A stretch of 64,000 bases of DNA from an uncultured Pseudodesulfovibrio sp. (GTDB lineage Bacteria > Desulfobacterota > Desulfovibrionia > Desulfovibrionales > Desulfovibrionaceae): contig NZ_OY760065.1 in NCBI RefSeq assembly GCF_963662885.1, positions 627,496-691,495 of the forward strand, given 5' to 3'. Within the stretch, counting starts at the first letter, position 1. Every line of letters begins with the position of its first letter. The position numbers were made by a program, and so were the translations under genes. Below are positions 49,474 to 58,537 of the stretch, one piece after another. A model generated the notes under the pieces. It was given only the letters and a program-made list of their open reading frames with translations. It was not told where the DNA came from and made no database searches.

Positions 49474-52020
49474 ATGAAAGAACTTCTGCCCATCCTCCCC
49501 CGTCCCTCGCGCTATATCGGAAGCGAATGGGGCGCCGTGTTCAAGGACCCGTCCACCGTGACCGTTCGGTGCGCCCTCGCCTTTCCCGACATGTACGAGG
49601 TGGGCATGTCCTACCTCGGCCAGAAGATATTGTCCGAGGCCCTGAACGCCCAGCCCACTTTCTGGGCCGAGCGGGTATTTACGCCGGACGAGGAGGCAGG
49701 AAACATCCTGCGCGAGCATAATGTTCCGCTGGCTACCCTGGAGTCCGATACTCCATTGAAAGAGATGGATATCGTTGGCTTCAGCCTGACCCACGAGCTC
49801 TGCTACACCAACATTCTGTACATGCTCGACCTGGCCGGTATCCCGCTGCGCAGCGCGGACCGGGATGAATCCATGCCGCTCATAGTGGCTGGCGGCGGCG
49901 CGGCCTTCAACGCTGAGCCGGTGGCCCCGTTCTTCGACGCCATGGTCCTGGGTGACGGAGAGGAGGCCATGGTCGCGCTCCTGGCCGCCGTGGAGCGGGC
50001 AAAAGAGAATGGACTTTCCAAGGCGGAGTTGCTGGATTCCCTAACAGAAATTCCGGGCCTGTATGTGCCGTCCCTGTTCGAAGACCAGGGACCGGGCAAG
50101 CCGTTGAAGCCCCTCAAGGACGGATACGAAACCGTGGAAAAGGCCGTGGTGGACGATCTGGACCGCGCACCGTTCCCCAAGGGGCAGGTCATTCCCTTCG
50201 GGGCCATCCACGACCGGCTGACCATGGAGATCGCCCGAGGCTGCACGCGCGGTTGCCGGTTCTGCCAGGCGGGCATGATCTACCGCCCGGTTCGCGAGCG
50301 CTCGCTGGACGGTTTGAACAACATCCTGAACGACGGCCTGGCCGAGACCGGATATGAAGAAACTTCCATGCTTTCGCTGTCCACCGGCGACTTTTCCGGC
50401 CTGGACACCCTTTTCACCCGCAGCTTCGACAAGTGCGCGGCCGAACAGATCGCCATTTCCCTGCCTTCTCTGAGAGTCGGGTCCCTGTCCGCGCCGATCA
50501 TGGAACGCATATCGTCCATCCGGCGCACGGGCGCGACCATCGCCCCTGAGGCGGGCAGTCAGCGCTTGCGCGACGTCATCAACAAGGGCGTTGACGAGGC
50601 CGGACTCATCGAGCACGTCCGCCTGCTCTTCGACAACGGCTGGCAAGGGGTGAAACTCTATTTCATGATCGGCCTGCCCACCGAGACCGACGAAGACCTG
50701 GACGCCATCCTCGACCTCTGCCTCAAAGTGCGCGACGCGGCCGGACGGCACATAAAACGGCTGCAGGTCACGGCTGCGGTTTCGCCCTTCGTACCCAAGC
50801 CGCACACCCCGTTCCAATGGGAGCCGCAAATTCCGCTGGATGAAATCTATCGTCGCATCGACCACCTGCGGTCCATCTTCCGGCCCCACAAACGTATTTC
50901 CATCAAATACCATGAGCCCGAGATGACCTCGCTGGAAGGCGTCTTCTCACGTGGCGACCGCCGCCTTGCCGAGGTAATCGAGCGGGCCTACGAAAAGGGA
51001 GCGCTCTTTTCCAGTTGGAAGGACCATCTGCGCCTTGAGCCTTATCGTGAGGCCATGGACGAAGCCGGTCTCGACTGGAACGAATACACCGGTCCGCGTG
51101 ATCCGGAAGGCCCGCTGCCCTGGGACCATCTGTCCAGCGGGCTGACCAAGCGGTTCCTGCTCAAGGAACGTGAACGGGCCCTTGCCGAAAAGATCACCGA
51201 CGACTGCCGCTATGGGGCCTGCCGCAACTGTGGCGTCTGCGAGTTCGATGGCAGGGTTTCCACCTTGAAGGGTCAGGCCGCGGACAAGGACATCCGTCCC
51301 CGGCTGGTCTTTCCCCAGCGGGATCAGGAAGGGGAACAGCCGCCCTACTCCGTGGAGAAGCCCGATCTGACGGGCAAGGCCGCCCATTATCGGGTGTGGT
51401 ACGAGAAGACCGGTCCGGCCGCCTTCCTCAGCCAGTTGGAACTGCAGGCCGTATTCGAGCGGGCCTTCCGCCGGGCAAAGCTGCCCATGGCCTTTTCCGC
51501 CGGATTCCACCCCATGCCGAGATTGTCGTTCGGCAAAGCTCTGCCCGTGGGCGTAGAAAGCGAGAGTGAATGGATCAACGTGTTTCTGCGCGAGGATTTC
51601 GGCCCTGACGAAGTGGTCGAACGCCTTGGACGGAATATGCCCAAAGGGCTCGCCATCCGCAGCGCGCAGAGTCTGTCCATGGGCCGCAAGCAGTCTCAGG
51701 CCGTGGAAGAGGTGTTTACGTTGCGCTTTGCCGGCGACAACGACCGGCGGCTTGAACAGTGGCGATCGTTCATGGCTCAAGAGCATCATTTCATCGAGAA
51801 GAAGACCAAGAAAGGCAAACCCAAGCAGGTGGACCTGCGCCCCATGGTGCGCGAGGCCATCGAGACGGAGGACGGCCTGACCCTGGTTATGGACTGGCGA
51901 GAACAGTACATGAGCCCGCTGGCCCTGTGCAACACCGTCATGGAAGACGCCAGTCTGCTCGACTTCCACCTGACCAAGACCGAACAACGTTTCGATCCCG
52001 AGTCTGACGGCGACGCCTAG
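49474..52020 (+). CDS. TIGR03960 B12-binding-like radical SAM with TIGR03936 domain
   Basis: This 848-aa protein combines an N-terminal B12-binding-like region (LPRPSRYIGSEWG...FPDMYEVGMSYLG), a radical SAM core with CTRGCRFCQAG (Cys257, Cys261, Cys264) and GLPTETDEDLDAILDL, and a C-terminal TIGR03936 (DUF2344) domain from ~residue 640 (YEKTGPAAFLSQLELQAVFERAF...FHPMPRLSFGKALPVGV). Many species encode the two parts as separate genes. The substrate is unknown; a role in tRNA or ribosome-related modification has been suggested from neighbouring genes elsewhere. The stop overlaps the convergent lipoprotein gene by 4 bp. Confidence 0.9.
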   Translation: MKELLPILPRPSRYIGSEWGAVFKDPSTVTVRCALAFPDMYEVGMSYLGQKILSEALNAQPTFWAERVFTPDEEAGNILREHNVPLATLESDTPLKEMDIVGFSLTHELCYTNILYMLDLAGIPLRSADRDESMPLIVAGGGAAFNAEPVAPFFDAMVLGDGEEAMVALLAAVERAKENGLSKAELLDSLTEIPGLYVPSLFEDQGPGKPLKPLKDGYETVEKAVVDDLDRAPFPKGQVIPFGAIHDRLTMEIARGCTRGCRFCQAGMIYRPVRERSLDGLNNILNDGLAETGYEETSMLSLSTGDFSGLDTLFTRSFDKCAAEQIAISLPSLRVGSLSAPIMERISSIRRTGATIAPEAGSQRLRDVINKGVDEAGLIEHVRLLFDNGWQGVKLYFMIGLPTETDEDLDAILDLCLKVRDAAGRHIKRLQVTAAVSPFVPKPHTPFQWEPQIPLDEIYRRIDHLRSIFRPHKRISIKYHEPEMTSLEGVFSRGDRRLAEVIERAYEKGALFSSWKDHLRLEPYREAMDEAGLDWNEYTGPRDPEGPLPWDHLSSGLTKRFLLKERERALAEKITDDCRYGACRNCGVCEFDGRVSTLKGQAADKDIRPRLVFPQRDQEGEQPPYSVEKPDLTGKAAHYRVWYEKTGPAAFLSQLELQAVFERAFRRAKLPMAFSAGFHPMPRLSFGKALPVGVESESEWINVFLREDFGPDEVVERLGRNMPKGLAIRSAQSLSMGRKQSQAVEEVFTLRFAGDNDRRLEQWRSFMAQEHHFIEKKTKKGKPKQVDLRPMVREAIETEDGLTLVMDWREQYMSPLALCNTVMEDASLLDFHLTKTEQRFDPESDGDA

Positions 52021-52469
52021 TCGAACCAGCCGCCGCCCGCGCCGATGGTCACGGAGACCTGCCGGTAGGTCGTTGCATCGCCCCCGGCCACGGGGACCAT
52101 TCTGACGAGCACGTCTGTCACGCCCTCCTCCTGGGCCGTGAACAGATAGCGCGCTCGCGGCTCGCCGTCGTCGTCATATTCAAGGAACCGTTCCATGCGC
52201 AGCATCTCGGGGTCGAACGCCGCCCCGGTGATCTTGAACCCCTTGCCGACCGGGCTGGCCACGTCCAGAGCGAACACATCGTTTTTATTCACACCCAAAG
52301 TAGTGCTGTAATCGTCGTCTAAAACAATTGTTTCGACGGGCGATAACCCGCCATTGACCGAAGAAGTACCGGAGCAAGCGCTCAAGGCCAGAATAAAAAA
52401 CGGGCATAAAGCGAAAAAACAAACTTTTTTGAACAAGATTCGCCTCCACGAGTTCGTCGTCAAATTCAT
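52017..52469 (-). CDS. Lipoprotein of unknown function
   Basis: This 150-aa protein has a long hydrophobic signal sequence and lipobox (LSAC, Cys32), then a small beta-rich domain (DDYSTTLGVNKNDVFALDVASPVGKGF...YLFTAQEEGVTDVLVRM) that recalls immunoglobulin-like protease-inhibitor folds such as chagasin; that is a weak resemblance. The ATG at 52469 starts the signal peptide; the frame is open 44 codons further. Divergent from the dipeptide transporter. Confidence 0.7.
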   Translation of the reverse strand: MNLTTNSWRRILFKKVCFFALCPFFILALSACSGTSSVNGGLSPVETIVLDDDYSTTLGVNKNDVFALDVASPVGKGFKITGAAFDPEMLRMERFLEYDDDGEPRARYLFTAQEEGVTDVLVRMVPVAGGDATTYRQVSVTIGAGGGWFD

Positions 52470-52476
52470 TACGCTA

Positions 52477-52505
52477 TTGTTAAAGTCTGACGAAGCGTGT
52501 ATGAA
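52477..52505 (+). promoter_or_regulatory. Predicted promoter of dipeptide transporter operon
   Basis: TTGTTA (52477-52482) and TATGAA (52500-52505) with a 17-nt spacer would give a ~150-nt 5' leader before the binding-protein gene. Confidence 0.45.
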
Positions 52506-52541
52506 TATTTCGTTTTCGTCCTGTGAAACTACGCTGTCCCC

Positions 52542-52600
52542 GGGGTTGTCCGCAACCCCTGTGAAAAACGGTTTCACCGGGCTGCGCCCCTTGGGGCGCA
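52542..52600 (+). promoter_or_regulatory. Structured 5' leader with three tandem hairpins
   Basis: Three adjacent hairpins are seen: GGGGTTG-TCCG-CAACCCC (52542-52559), GTGAAA-N5-TTTCAC (52561-52577) and TGCGCCCC-TT-GGGGCGCA (52583-52600). They lie in the leader about 60 nt before the ATG at 52661. No T-run follows, so they are not an ordinary terminator. No known riboswitch was recognised. Confidence 0.5.
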
Positions 52601-52660
52601 AGAGAGGTATGGAACGCGCCAGCTCTGGTGCAATCTGTTTAATTTATGGAGGAATAACCT

Positions 52661-54286
52661 ATGAAAGTGTCGACGTTCAAAACCGCCGGCAAATTCTCCC
52701 TGCTCGTTCTCTCTCTGCTGGTAGCCGCCCTCATGCTGGTCGGCTGCGGCGGCGAAGAGAAGAAAGAGGCAGCCGAGAAAGCCGCCCCCGCTGCCCCTGA
52801 AAAAGTCACCCTCAAGCTCGCCATGGATGCCGATCCGGTATCCCTCGATCCTCATGTCCAGCTGTCCGGCGGTATGCTGCAGTTCTCCCACCTGGTCTTC
52901 GATCCTCTGATTCGCTACGACAAGGACATGAATTTCGTGCCCCGTCTGGCTGAAAGCTGGGAACGCATCGACGACCTGACCATGCGCTTCCATCTGCGCA
53001 AGGGCGTCAAGTTCCATTCCGGCAACGAATTCACCGCCAAAGACGTGGTCTTCACCCTCGAGCGCCTGAAGAAGTCCGACGACTTCAAGGGCCTGTTCGA
53101 GCCTTTCTCCGGCGCCGTGGCCGTGGACGATTACACCGTGGACCTGGTCACCAAGAAGCCTTACGGCCTGGTGCTGAACATGGCCACCTACGTCTTCCCC
53201 ATGGACAGCCAGTTCTACACCGGCACCGACGACAAGGGCAAAGCCAAGGACGCCATCGTCAAGACCGACTACTCCTTTGCCAACGAGAACGAGTCCGGCA
53301 CCGGTCCCTTCGTGGTCACCAGCCGTGAGCAGGGCGTGAAGACCGTCTTCACCCGCTTCAAGGACTACTGGAACAAGGACACCGGCAACGTCGAGGAGAT
53401 CATCCTTTCCCCGATCAAGAATGACGCCACCCGCACCGCCGCGCTCATGTCCGGCGACGTGGACTTCGTCATGCCCGTGCCTCCGCAGGATCTGGACCGC
53501 ATCAAGTCCACCGACGGTCTGCAGCTGGTCACCATGTCCGGCTCGCGCATCATCACCTTCCAGCTGAACGGAAAGCGCAACCCGGCCTTCGCCGATCCCA
53601 AGGTCCGCCTGGCCATGGCTTACGCCTATGACAACCAGGGCGTGGTCGAGAAGATCATGAACGGTTTCGCCACCGCGGCCGGCCAGATGTCCCCCAAGGG
53701 TTACGTCGGTCACGTCGATGCCCTGGTGCCCCGCTATGACCTCGACAAGGCCAAGGCTCTGATGGCCGAATCCGGCTTCCCCAACGGTTTCGAGGCGACC
53801 ATGATCGCCCCCAACAACCGCTACGTGAACGACGAGAAGATCTCCGAAGCCTTCGTTTCCATGATGTCCAAGATCGGCATCAAGATCTCCTTGAAGACCA
53901 TGCCCAAGGCCCAGTACTGGGATCAGTTCGACGCCATGGTTGCCGACATCCAGATGATCGGCTGGCACTCCGACACCGAGGACTCCGGCAACTTCTACGA
54001 GTTCCTGTCCATGTGCCGCAACTCCGAGACCGGCTACGGCCAGTACAACTCCGGCAACTACTGCAACGCCAAGGTTGACGAGCTGACCCTGGCCGCTCAG
54101 ACCGAGACCGATCCGGCCAAGCGCGCCGCCGACCTGCAGGAAGTCGAGCAGATCCAGTACGACGAAGCCGGCTTCATCCCGCTGCACTGGCAGAACCTGT
54201 CCTGGGCTTCCAAGTCCAACATGAACACCGAAGACATCGTGAACGTCATGAACTTCCCGTACTTCGGCGATCTGGTTATCAAGTAG
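52661..54286 (+). CDS. Peptide ABC transporter substrate-binding lipoprotein (DppA/OppA type)
   Basis: This 541-aa SBP_bac_5 protein has a lipobox (LVGC, Cys29) and an Ala/Lys linker, so it should be tethered to the inner membrane. Family marks are DPLIRYDKDMNFVPRLAESWERIDDLTMRFHLRKGVKFHSGNEFTAKDVVFTLERL-like sequence early, and FADPKVRLAMAYAYDNQGVVEKIM later. It probably binds di- or oligopeptides or nickel-type ligands; the exact ligand is not readable. A strong ribosome site (GGAGGAATAACCT) precedes it. Confidence 0.94.
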   Translation: MKVSTFKTAGKFSLLVLSLLVAALMLVGCGGEEKKEAAEKAAPAAPEKVTLKLAMDADPVSLDPHVQLSGGMLQFSHLVFDPLIRYDKDMNFVPRLAESWERIDDLTMRFHLRKGVKFHSGNEFTAKDVVFTLERLKKSDDFKGLFEPFSGAVAVDDYTVDLVTKKPYGLVLNMATYVFPMDSQFYTGTDDKGKAKDAIVKTDYSFANENESGTGPFVVTSREQGVKTVFTRFKDYWNKDTGNVEEIILSPIKNDATRTAALMSGDVDFVMPVPPQDLDRIKSTDGLQLVTMSGSRIITFQLNGKRNPAFADPKVRLAMAYAYDNQGVVEKIMNGFATAAGQMSPKGYVGHVDALVPRYDLDKAKALMAESGFPNGFEATMIAPNNRYVNDEKISEAFVSMMSKIGIKISLKTMPKAQYWDQFDAMVADIQMIGWHSDTEDSGNFYEFLSMCRNSETGYGQYNSGNYCNAKVDELTLAAQTETDPAKRAADLQEVEQIQYDEAGFIPLHWQNLSWASKSNMNTEDIVNVMNFPYFGDLVIK

Positions 54287-54323
54287 CTGTCCGTCGACTT
54301 GCATTAACCGTTAAATAGCAATA

Positions 54324-54357
54324 AAGGGGGAACCCCGGTTAGCCGGGGTTCCCCTTT
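54324..54357 (+). terminator. Terminator between binding protein and permease genes
   Basis: A 12-bp stem (54327-54338 with 54343-54354) and a TTAG loop with flanking A and T runs lie 40 nt after the binding-protein stop, probably allowing partial read-through to the permease genes. Confidence 0.85.
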
Positions 54358-54455
54358 CATACAAAATGCGGCCCTATGGCCTGTAACGTTGCGGTCCATC
54401 CCCCAACCCGGTGCACAATCCCGTGGCCGGAGAACATAAACGTCAACGAGTCAAC

Positions 54456-55433
54456 ATGTTTGCATTCACCGTAAAACGAATCCTGCAAGCCGTGATCGTC
54501 ATGCTGATCATCAGCTTCATCGGATTCGCCATCAAGCACAACTTCGGCGACCCGATTCGCGACCTGGTGGGTCAACGGGTCACAGCGGCCGAACGGGCGC
54601 AAATCCGAGAGCGCCTCGGCCTCAATGACCCCTTCCCGGTCCAATATGTACGCTTTTTACGAGACGCCCTGCACGGCGATCTGGGCCAGAGCTATTTCTT
54701 CAAGAAACCGGCCACCGAAGTCATCGTCAAGAAGGCCCCGGCCACCCTGGAGCTGGTTTTCTGTGCCGCGCTGATCATCGTGGTCCTGTCCATACCGCTG
54801 GGTATCTACTCGGCCATCCGGCCCAAGAGCCTCTTCTCGCGGATCGTCATGGGCGGGTCCATCGTCGGCGTATCCATGCCCGTCTTCCTGACGGCAATCC
54901 TACTCATCTACATCTTTTCCGTGGAGCTGCACTGGCTGCCCTCCTACGGCCGAGGAGAGACCGTGCTCCTGTTCGGCTGGTGGGACACCGGTATGCTCAC
55001 GGTGGACGGCCTCAAGCATCTGATCATGCCTTCCATCGCCCTTTCCTCCATCATGCTTCCCCTGTTCATCCGGCTCATCCGCTCCGAGATGATGGAAGTT
55101 CTGGAGAGCGAATACGTCAAGTTCGCCTGGGCCAAGGGCATCAAACCCTGGCGCGTCTGGATCGTCCACGCCTTCAAGAACACCCTGCTCCCGGTCATCA
55201 CCGTTGGCGGCGTACAGCTCGGCATCATGGTGGCCTTCACCATCCTGACCGAGACCGTGTTCCAGTGGCAGGGCATGGGGTCCATGTTCATCGAGTCGGT
55301 TGAACGATCCGACACCTCGCTCATGGTCGCTTATCTCGTTTTCGTTGGTATCGTGTTCGTGCTCGTGAACACACTGGTGGACATCATCTACGGCCTGGTC
55401 AATCCCACGGTCCGCGTGGCAGGGAGGCAGTAG
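54456..55433 (+). CDS. Peptide ABC transporter permease (DppB type)
   Basis: This 325-aa inner-membrane permease begins with a membrane helix (VKRILQAVIVMLIISFIGFAI) and has the family's GLNDPFPVQYVRFLRDALHGDLGQSY segment and the EAA-type loop EYVKFAWAKGIKPWRVWIVHAFKN. The ATG at 54456 is chosen over a 15-codon longer frame. One nucleotide separates it from the next gene. Confidence 0.95.
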   Translation: MFAFTVKRILQAVIVMLIISFIGFAIKHNFGDPIRDLVGQRVTAAERAQIRERLGLNDPFPVQYVRFLRDALHGDLGQSYFFKKPATEVIVKKAPATLELVFCAALIIVVLSIPLGIYSAIRPKSLFSRIVMGGSIVGVSMPVFLTAILLIYIFSVELHWLPSYGRGETVLLFGWWDTGMLTVDGLKHLIMPSIALSSIMLPLFIRLIRSEMMEVLESEYVKFAWAKGIKPWRVWIVHAFKNTLLPVITVGGVQLGIMVAFTILTETVFQWQGMGSMFIESVERSDTSLMVAYLVFVGIVFVLVNTLVDIIYGLVNPTVRVAGRQ

Positions 55434-55434
55434 C

Positions 55435-56352
55435 ATGAGAACCCGCTGGCAACGATTCAAAGACTCCTACATGCTCTACAGCTTCCTGCGCGACCCCATG
55501 GCCGTGACCTGCTTCGCCATTCTGGCGGTGCTGTTCTTCACCGCCTTTGCCGCGCCGATCATCGCTCCCCATGATCCGTACAACACCAAGACCATCGACA
55601 TCATGAACGCGCAGATTCCGCCCGTCTGGGAACACGGCGGCAATGCGGACTTCCTGCTCGGCACTGATGCCCAGGGCCGCGACATGCTCTCGACCATGCT
55701 CTACGGCATGCGCGTGTCCATCATCATCGGCGTGGGCGCGGTCTGTCTCCAGGCCTTCCTCGGTATCGTGGTGGGGCTGCTCTCCGGATACATCAAACGG
55801 CTGGACAACATTCTCATGCGCATAGCGGACGTCCAGCTGTCGTTCTCCACTTACATGGTGGCCATCTTCATCGGCGCCATCGTCCAGGCCGCCTTCGGCG
55901 TGGCCGGATACGACGAGGTGGCCGTGCCACTGATCATCGTCATCATCGGTTTGGCCGAGTGGCCGCAGTACGCCCGTACCGTGCGTGCCTCGGTGCTGGC
56001 CGAAAGAAAGAAGGAATACGTGGAAGCGGCCCGGGTCATCGGCCTGTCCAAGACCCGGATCATGTGGCGGCATATCCTGCCCAACACCCTTTCCCCGGTC
56101 CTCGTCATCTCCACGGTCCAGGTGGCCAACGCCATCATGAGCGAGGCTGCCCTCTCCTTCCTGGGGCTGGGCATGCCCGTGACCAAACCTTCGCTGGGGT
56201 CCCTGATCACCGCCGGATTCGAGTACATATTCTCCGGTTCCTGGTGGATCACCATCTTCCCCGGCTTCCTGCTGGTCACTCTGATCCTGGTCATCAATCT
56301 CCTGGGCGACTGGGTCCGGGACTTCCTCAACCCCAAACTCTACAAGGGGTAA
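55435..56352 (+). CDS. Peptide ABC transporter permease (DppC type)
   Basis: This 305-aa permease pairs with the DppB-type subunit. It has an N-terminal helix, LGTDAQGRDMLSTMLYGMRVSIIIGVGAV (characteristic of DppC), and the EAA loop EYVEAARVIGLSKTRIMWRHILPN. Two domains of membrane helices follow the usual pattern. It starts 1 nt after the previous stop. Confidence 0.95.
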   Translation: MRTRWQRFKDSYMLYSFLRDPMAVTCFAILAVLFFTAFAAPIIAPHDPYNTKTIDIMNAQIPPVWEHGGNADFLLGTDAQGRDMLSTMLYGMRVSIIIGVGAVCLQAFLGIVVGLLSGYIKRLDNILMRIADVQLSFSTYMVAIFIGAIVQAAFGVAGYDEVAVPLIIVIIGLAEWPQYARTVRASVLAERKKEYVEAARVIGLSKTRIMWRHILPNTLSPVLVISTVQVANAIMSEAALSFLGLGMPVTKPSLGSLITAGFEYIFSGSWWITIFPGFLLVTLILVINLLGDWVRDFLNPKLYKG

Positions 56353-56355
56353 GGC

Positions 56356-57327
56356 GTGGAAAAACTCATAGATATACAAAACCTGCGTGTGGACTTCGCC
56401 CTGCGCTCCGGCACTGTCCGGGCCGTACGCGACGTCAGCCTGGTCATCAATAAAGGCGAACGCCTCGGCATTGTCGGCGAGTCCGGCGCGGGCAAATCCG
56501 TGCTCGGCTTCTCGCTCATCAACCTCATCTCCAAACCCGGCAGAATCACCGGCGGCCAGATACTCTTCGACGGCCGGGACCTGACCAAGCTCAACGCGGA
56601 CCAGATGCGCCATATCCGGGGCAACGACATCTCCATGATCTTCCAGGATCCGATGATGACGCTCAACCCGGTCCTGACCATCGGCACCCAGATGAAGGAA
56701 ACCATCCTGGCGCACATGAAGGTCTCGGACAAGGAAGCCGAGGCCATCTGTCTGGACAAGCTGCGCAAGGTCTACATCCCCTCCCCGGAGAAACGGCTCA
56801 AGCAGTACCCGCACGAGTTCTCGGGCGGCATGCGCCAGCGCATCGTCATCGCCATCTCGCTGTTGACCAGCCCCAAGCTGATCATTGCGGACGAGCCCAC
56901 CACCGCCCTCGACGTGACCATCCAGGCCGAGATCATGGATCTGCTCCTGGAACTCTGCGAGAAGGAGAACATGGGCCTGATCCTGATCACCCACGATCTG
57001 GCCGTTGTCTCCGAGGTCACCCAGCGCATCGCCGTGCTCTACGCCGGCAAGGTGGTTGAACTGGGCAAGGCCGACCAGCTGATCTCCAACCCGCAGCATC
57101 CCTACACCAAGGGACTTATCCAGGCCCTGCCGCAGATGGCGGGAGGCGAGAGGCGGCTCAACCAGATTCCCGGCATGATGCCCTCCCTGCTGAACATGCC
57201 CAAGGGCTGTCCCTTCGAGCCGCGCTGCACCGTGTGCACCGAGCGCTGCAAGACCGAGATCCCCAAACTCAGCGAAGTCGCATGCGGCACCCAGGTCGCC
57301 TGTTTCGAATGCGAAGGAGGCAAGTAG
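56356..57327 (+). CDS. Peptide ABC transporter ATP-binding protein (DppD type)
   Basis: This 323-aa ATPase has Walker A GESGAGKSVLGF, signature FSGGMRQRIVIAISL, Walker B LIIADEPTTALDVT and the C-terminal oligopeptide-transporter extension with Cys (GCPFEPRCTVCTERC). The start is GTG at 56356. It acts as one of two ATPase subunits. Confidence 0.95.
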   Translation: MEKLIDIQNLRVDFALRSGTVRAVRDVSLVINKGERLGIVGESGAGKSVLGFSLINLISKPGRITGGQILFDGRDLTKLNADQMRHIRGNDISMIFQDPMMTLNPVLTIGTQMKETILAHMKVSDKEAEAICLDKLRKVYIPSPEKRLKQYPHEFSGGMRQRIVIAISLLTSPKLIIADEPTTALDVTIQAEIMDLLLELCEKENMGLILITHDLAVVSEVTQRIAVLYAGKVVELGKADQLISNPQHPYTKGLIQALPQMAGGERRLNQIPGMMPSLLNMPKGCPFEPRCTVCTERCKTEIPKLSEVACGTQVACFECEGGK

Positions 57328-57329
57328 CC

Positions 57330-58337
57330 ATGAGTGCCATCCTCGAAGTCAAGGACATCGACAAACACTTCGACATATCCGGCTCGGTCATCGACCAGAT
57401 TCGGTTCACCGGCGGCAAACTCAGCCGCAAGAAGACCGTGGTCAAGGCGGTCAACAGCGTCTCCCTGGAAGTCCAGGCGGGCGAAACCCTGAGCGTGGTC
57501 GGCGAGTCCGGCTGTGGCAAATCCACCCTGGCCCGCACGGTCATGGGGCTGTATCGCCCCAACAAGGGTGAGATTCACTACCGCGGCGCACGCATCGACA
57601 ACCTCAGCTCCACCAAGATGCTCCCTTACCGGACCAAGATGCAGATGGTCTTCCAGGACCCGTACGCATCGCTCAACCCGCGCATGACCGTGCGCCAGAT
57701 CCTGGAGGAGCCGGTCCGCTTCCACAACCCGGACATGACCCGCGACGAAGTCCGCGACCGCGTGGCCGAGGTCATGCTTCAGGTGGGCGTGGACCCGGTA
57801 TGGGCCACCAACTTCCCGCATGAGTTCTCGGGCGGCCAGCGCCAGCGTATCTCCATCGCCCGCGCCCTGGTTCTCGACCCGGAATTCATTGCGGCCGACG
57901 AACCCATCGCCGCGCTCGACGTGTCCATTCAGGCCCAGATCCTCAACCTGCTCATGGACGCCCAGGAACAGCGCGGACTGACCTATCTGTTCATCAGCCA
58001 CGACCTGAGCGTTGTCGAACACATCTCCAGCCGCGTGCTGGTCATGTATCTCGGATGCGTCTGCGAGCTGGCCACGGCCAAGGAGCTGTTCACCAGCCCC
58101 AAGCATCCCTATACCCAGGCCCTGCTGTCCGCCATTCCCCGGCTCGGCGGCAAGGCCGGAGGACACGTCAAGCTGTCCGGCGACGTGCCCACCCCCATCA
58201 ACCTGCCCACCGGTTGTGTCTTCCATGGCCGGTGTCAACACGCCAACGAACGCTGCACCAGGGAAATTCCCAAGCAGCGGACGTTGGATAACGGCACCGT
58301 GGTCGCCTGCCACGGCGTTGAAGAAGGCCGTATATAG
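57330..58337 (+). CDS. Peptide ABC transporter ATP-binding protein (DppF type)
   Basis: This 335-aa ATPase has Walker A GESGCGKSTLART, signature FSGGQRQRISIARALVL, Walker B FIAADEPIAALDVS and the C-terminal GCVFHGRCQHANERC extension. The start at 57330 follows GAAGGAGG and avoids overlap with the DppD gene. It closes the five-gene importer; a repeat element begins immediately after its stop. Confidence 0.95.
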   Translation: MSAILEVKDIDKHFDISGSVIDQIRFTGGKLSRKKTVVKAVNSVSLEVQAGETLSVVGESGCGKSTLARTVMGLYRPNKGEIHYRGARIDNLSSTKMLPYRTKMQMVFQDPYASLNPRMTVRQILEEPVRFHNPDMTRDEVRDRVAEVMLQVGVDPVWATNFPHEFSGGQRQRISIARALVLDPEFIAADEPIAALDVSIQAQILNLLMDAQEQRGLTYLFISHDLSVVEHISSRVLVMYLGCVCELATAKELFTSPKHPYTQALLSAIPRLGGKAGGHVKLSGDVPTPINLPTGCVFHGRCQHANERCTREIPKQRTLDNGTVVACHGVEEGRI

Positions 58338-58440
58338 GCCTCCGGCTGCCGGGGGAAGGGGAGAAGGAAACCCTTTGAAAAGGGTTGTCCCTATCCCCTT
58401 CCCCCCGTCTCCATCACCCTCTCCTTTCCCAAACTTTGGG
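58338..58440 (+). repeat. Intergenic palindromic repeat, copy 3
   Basis: Begins GCCTCCGGCTGCCGGGGGAA right after the DppF stop, folds with AACCCTTT-N2-AAAAGGGTT and GGGGAAGGGGA with its complement, and ends CTCTCCTTTCCCAAACTTTGG. It is the clearest of three copies; copy 2 is inverted. Confidence 0.65.
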
Positions 58441-58482
58441 TGACGCATCGCGGGATCGCCAGCTATGAGTCGTTAAATAAAA

Positions 58483-58514
58483 AAAACGGCGTACCTTCTC
58501 GGGTACGCCGTTTT
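58483..58514. terminator. Bidirectional terminator between opp operon and response regulator
   Basis: A 13-bp stem (58483-58495 AAAACGGCGTACC with 58502-58514) flanked by A and T runs separates the forward importer from the reverse gene ending at 58538. Confidence 0.92.
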
Positions 58515-58537
58515 CTTATCTATCGTATTGAGGCTGG

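Noticed and set aside
52574..54304. Long reverse frame opposite the peptide-binding protein
   Set aside because: The forward gene has lipobox and family motifs; the reverse frame has none.
55399..57099. Long reverse frame opposite the peptide transporter permease and ATPase genes
   Set aside because: Both forward genes are confirmed by motifs; the reverse frame is a codon-bias artefact.
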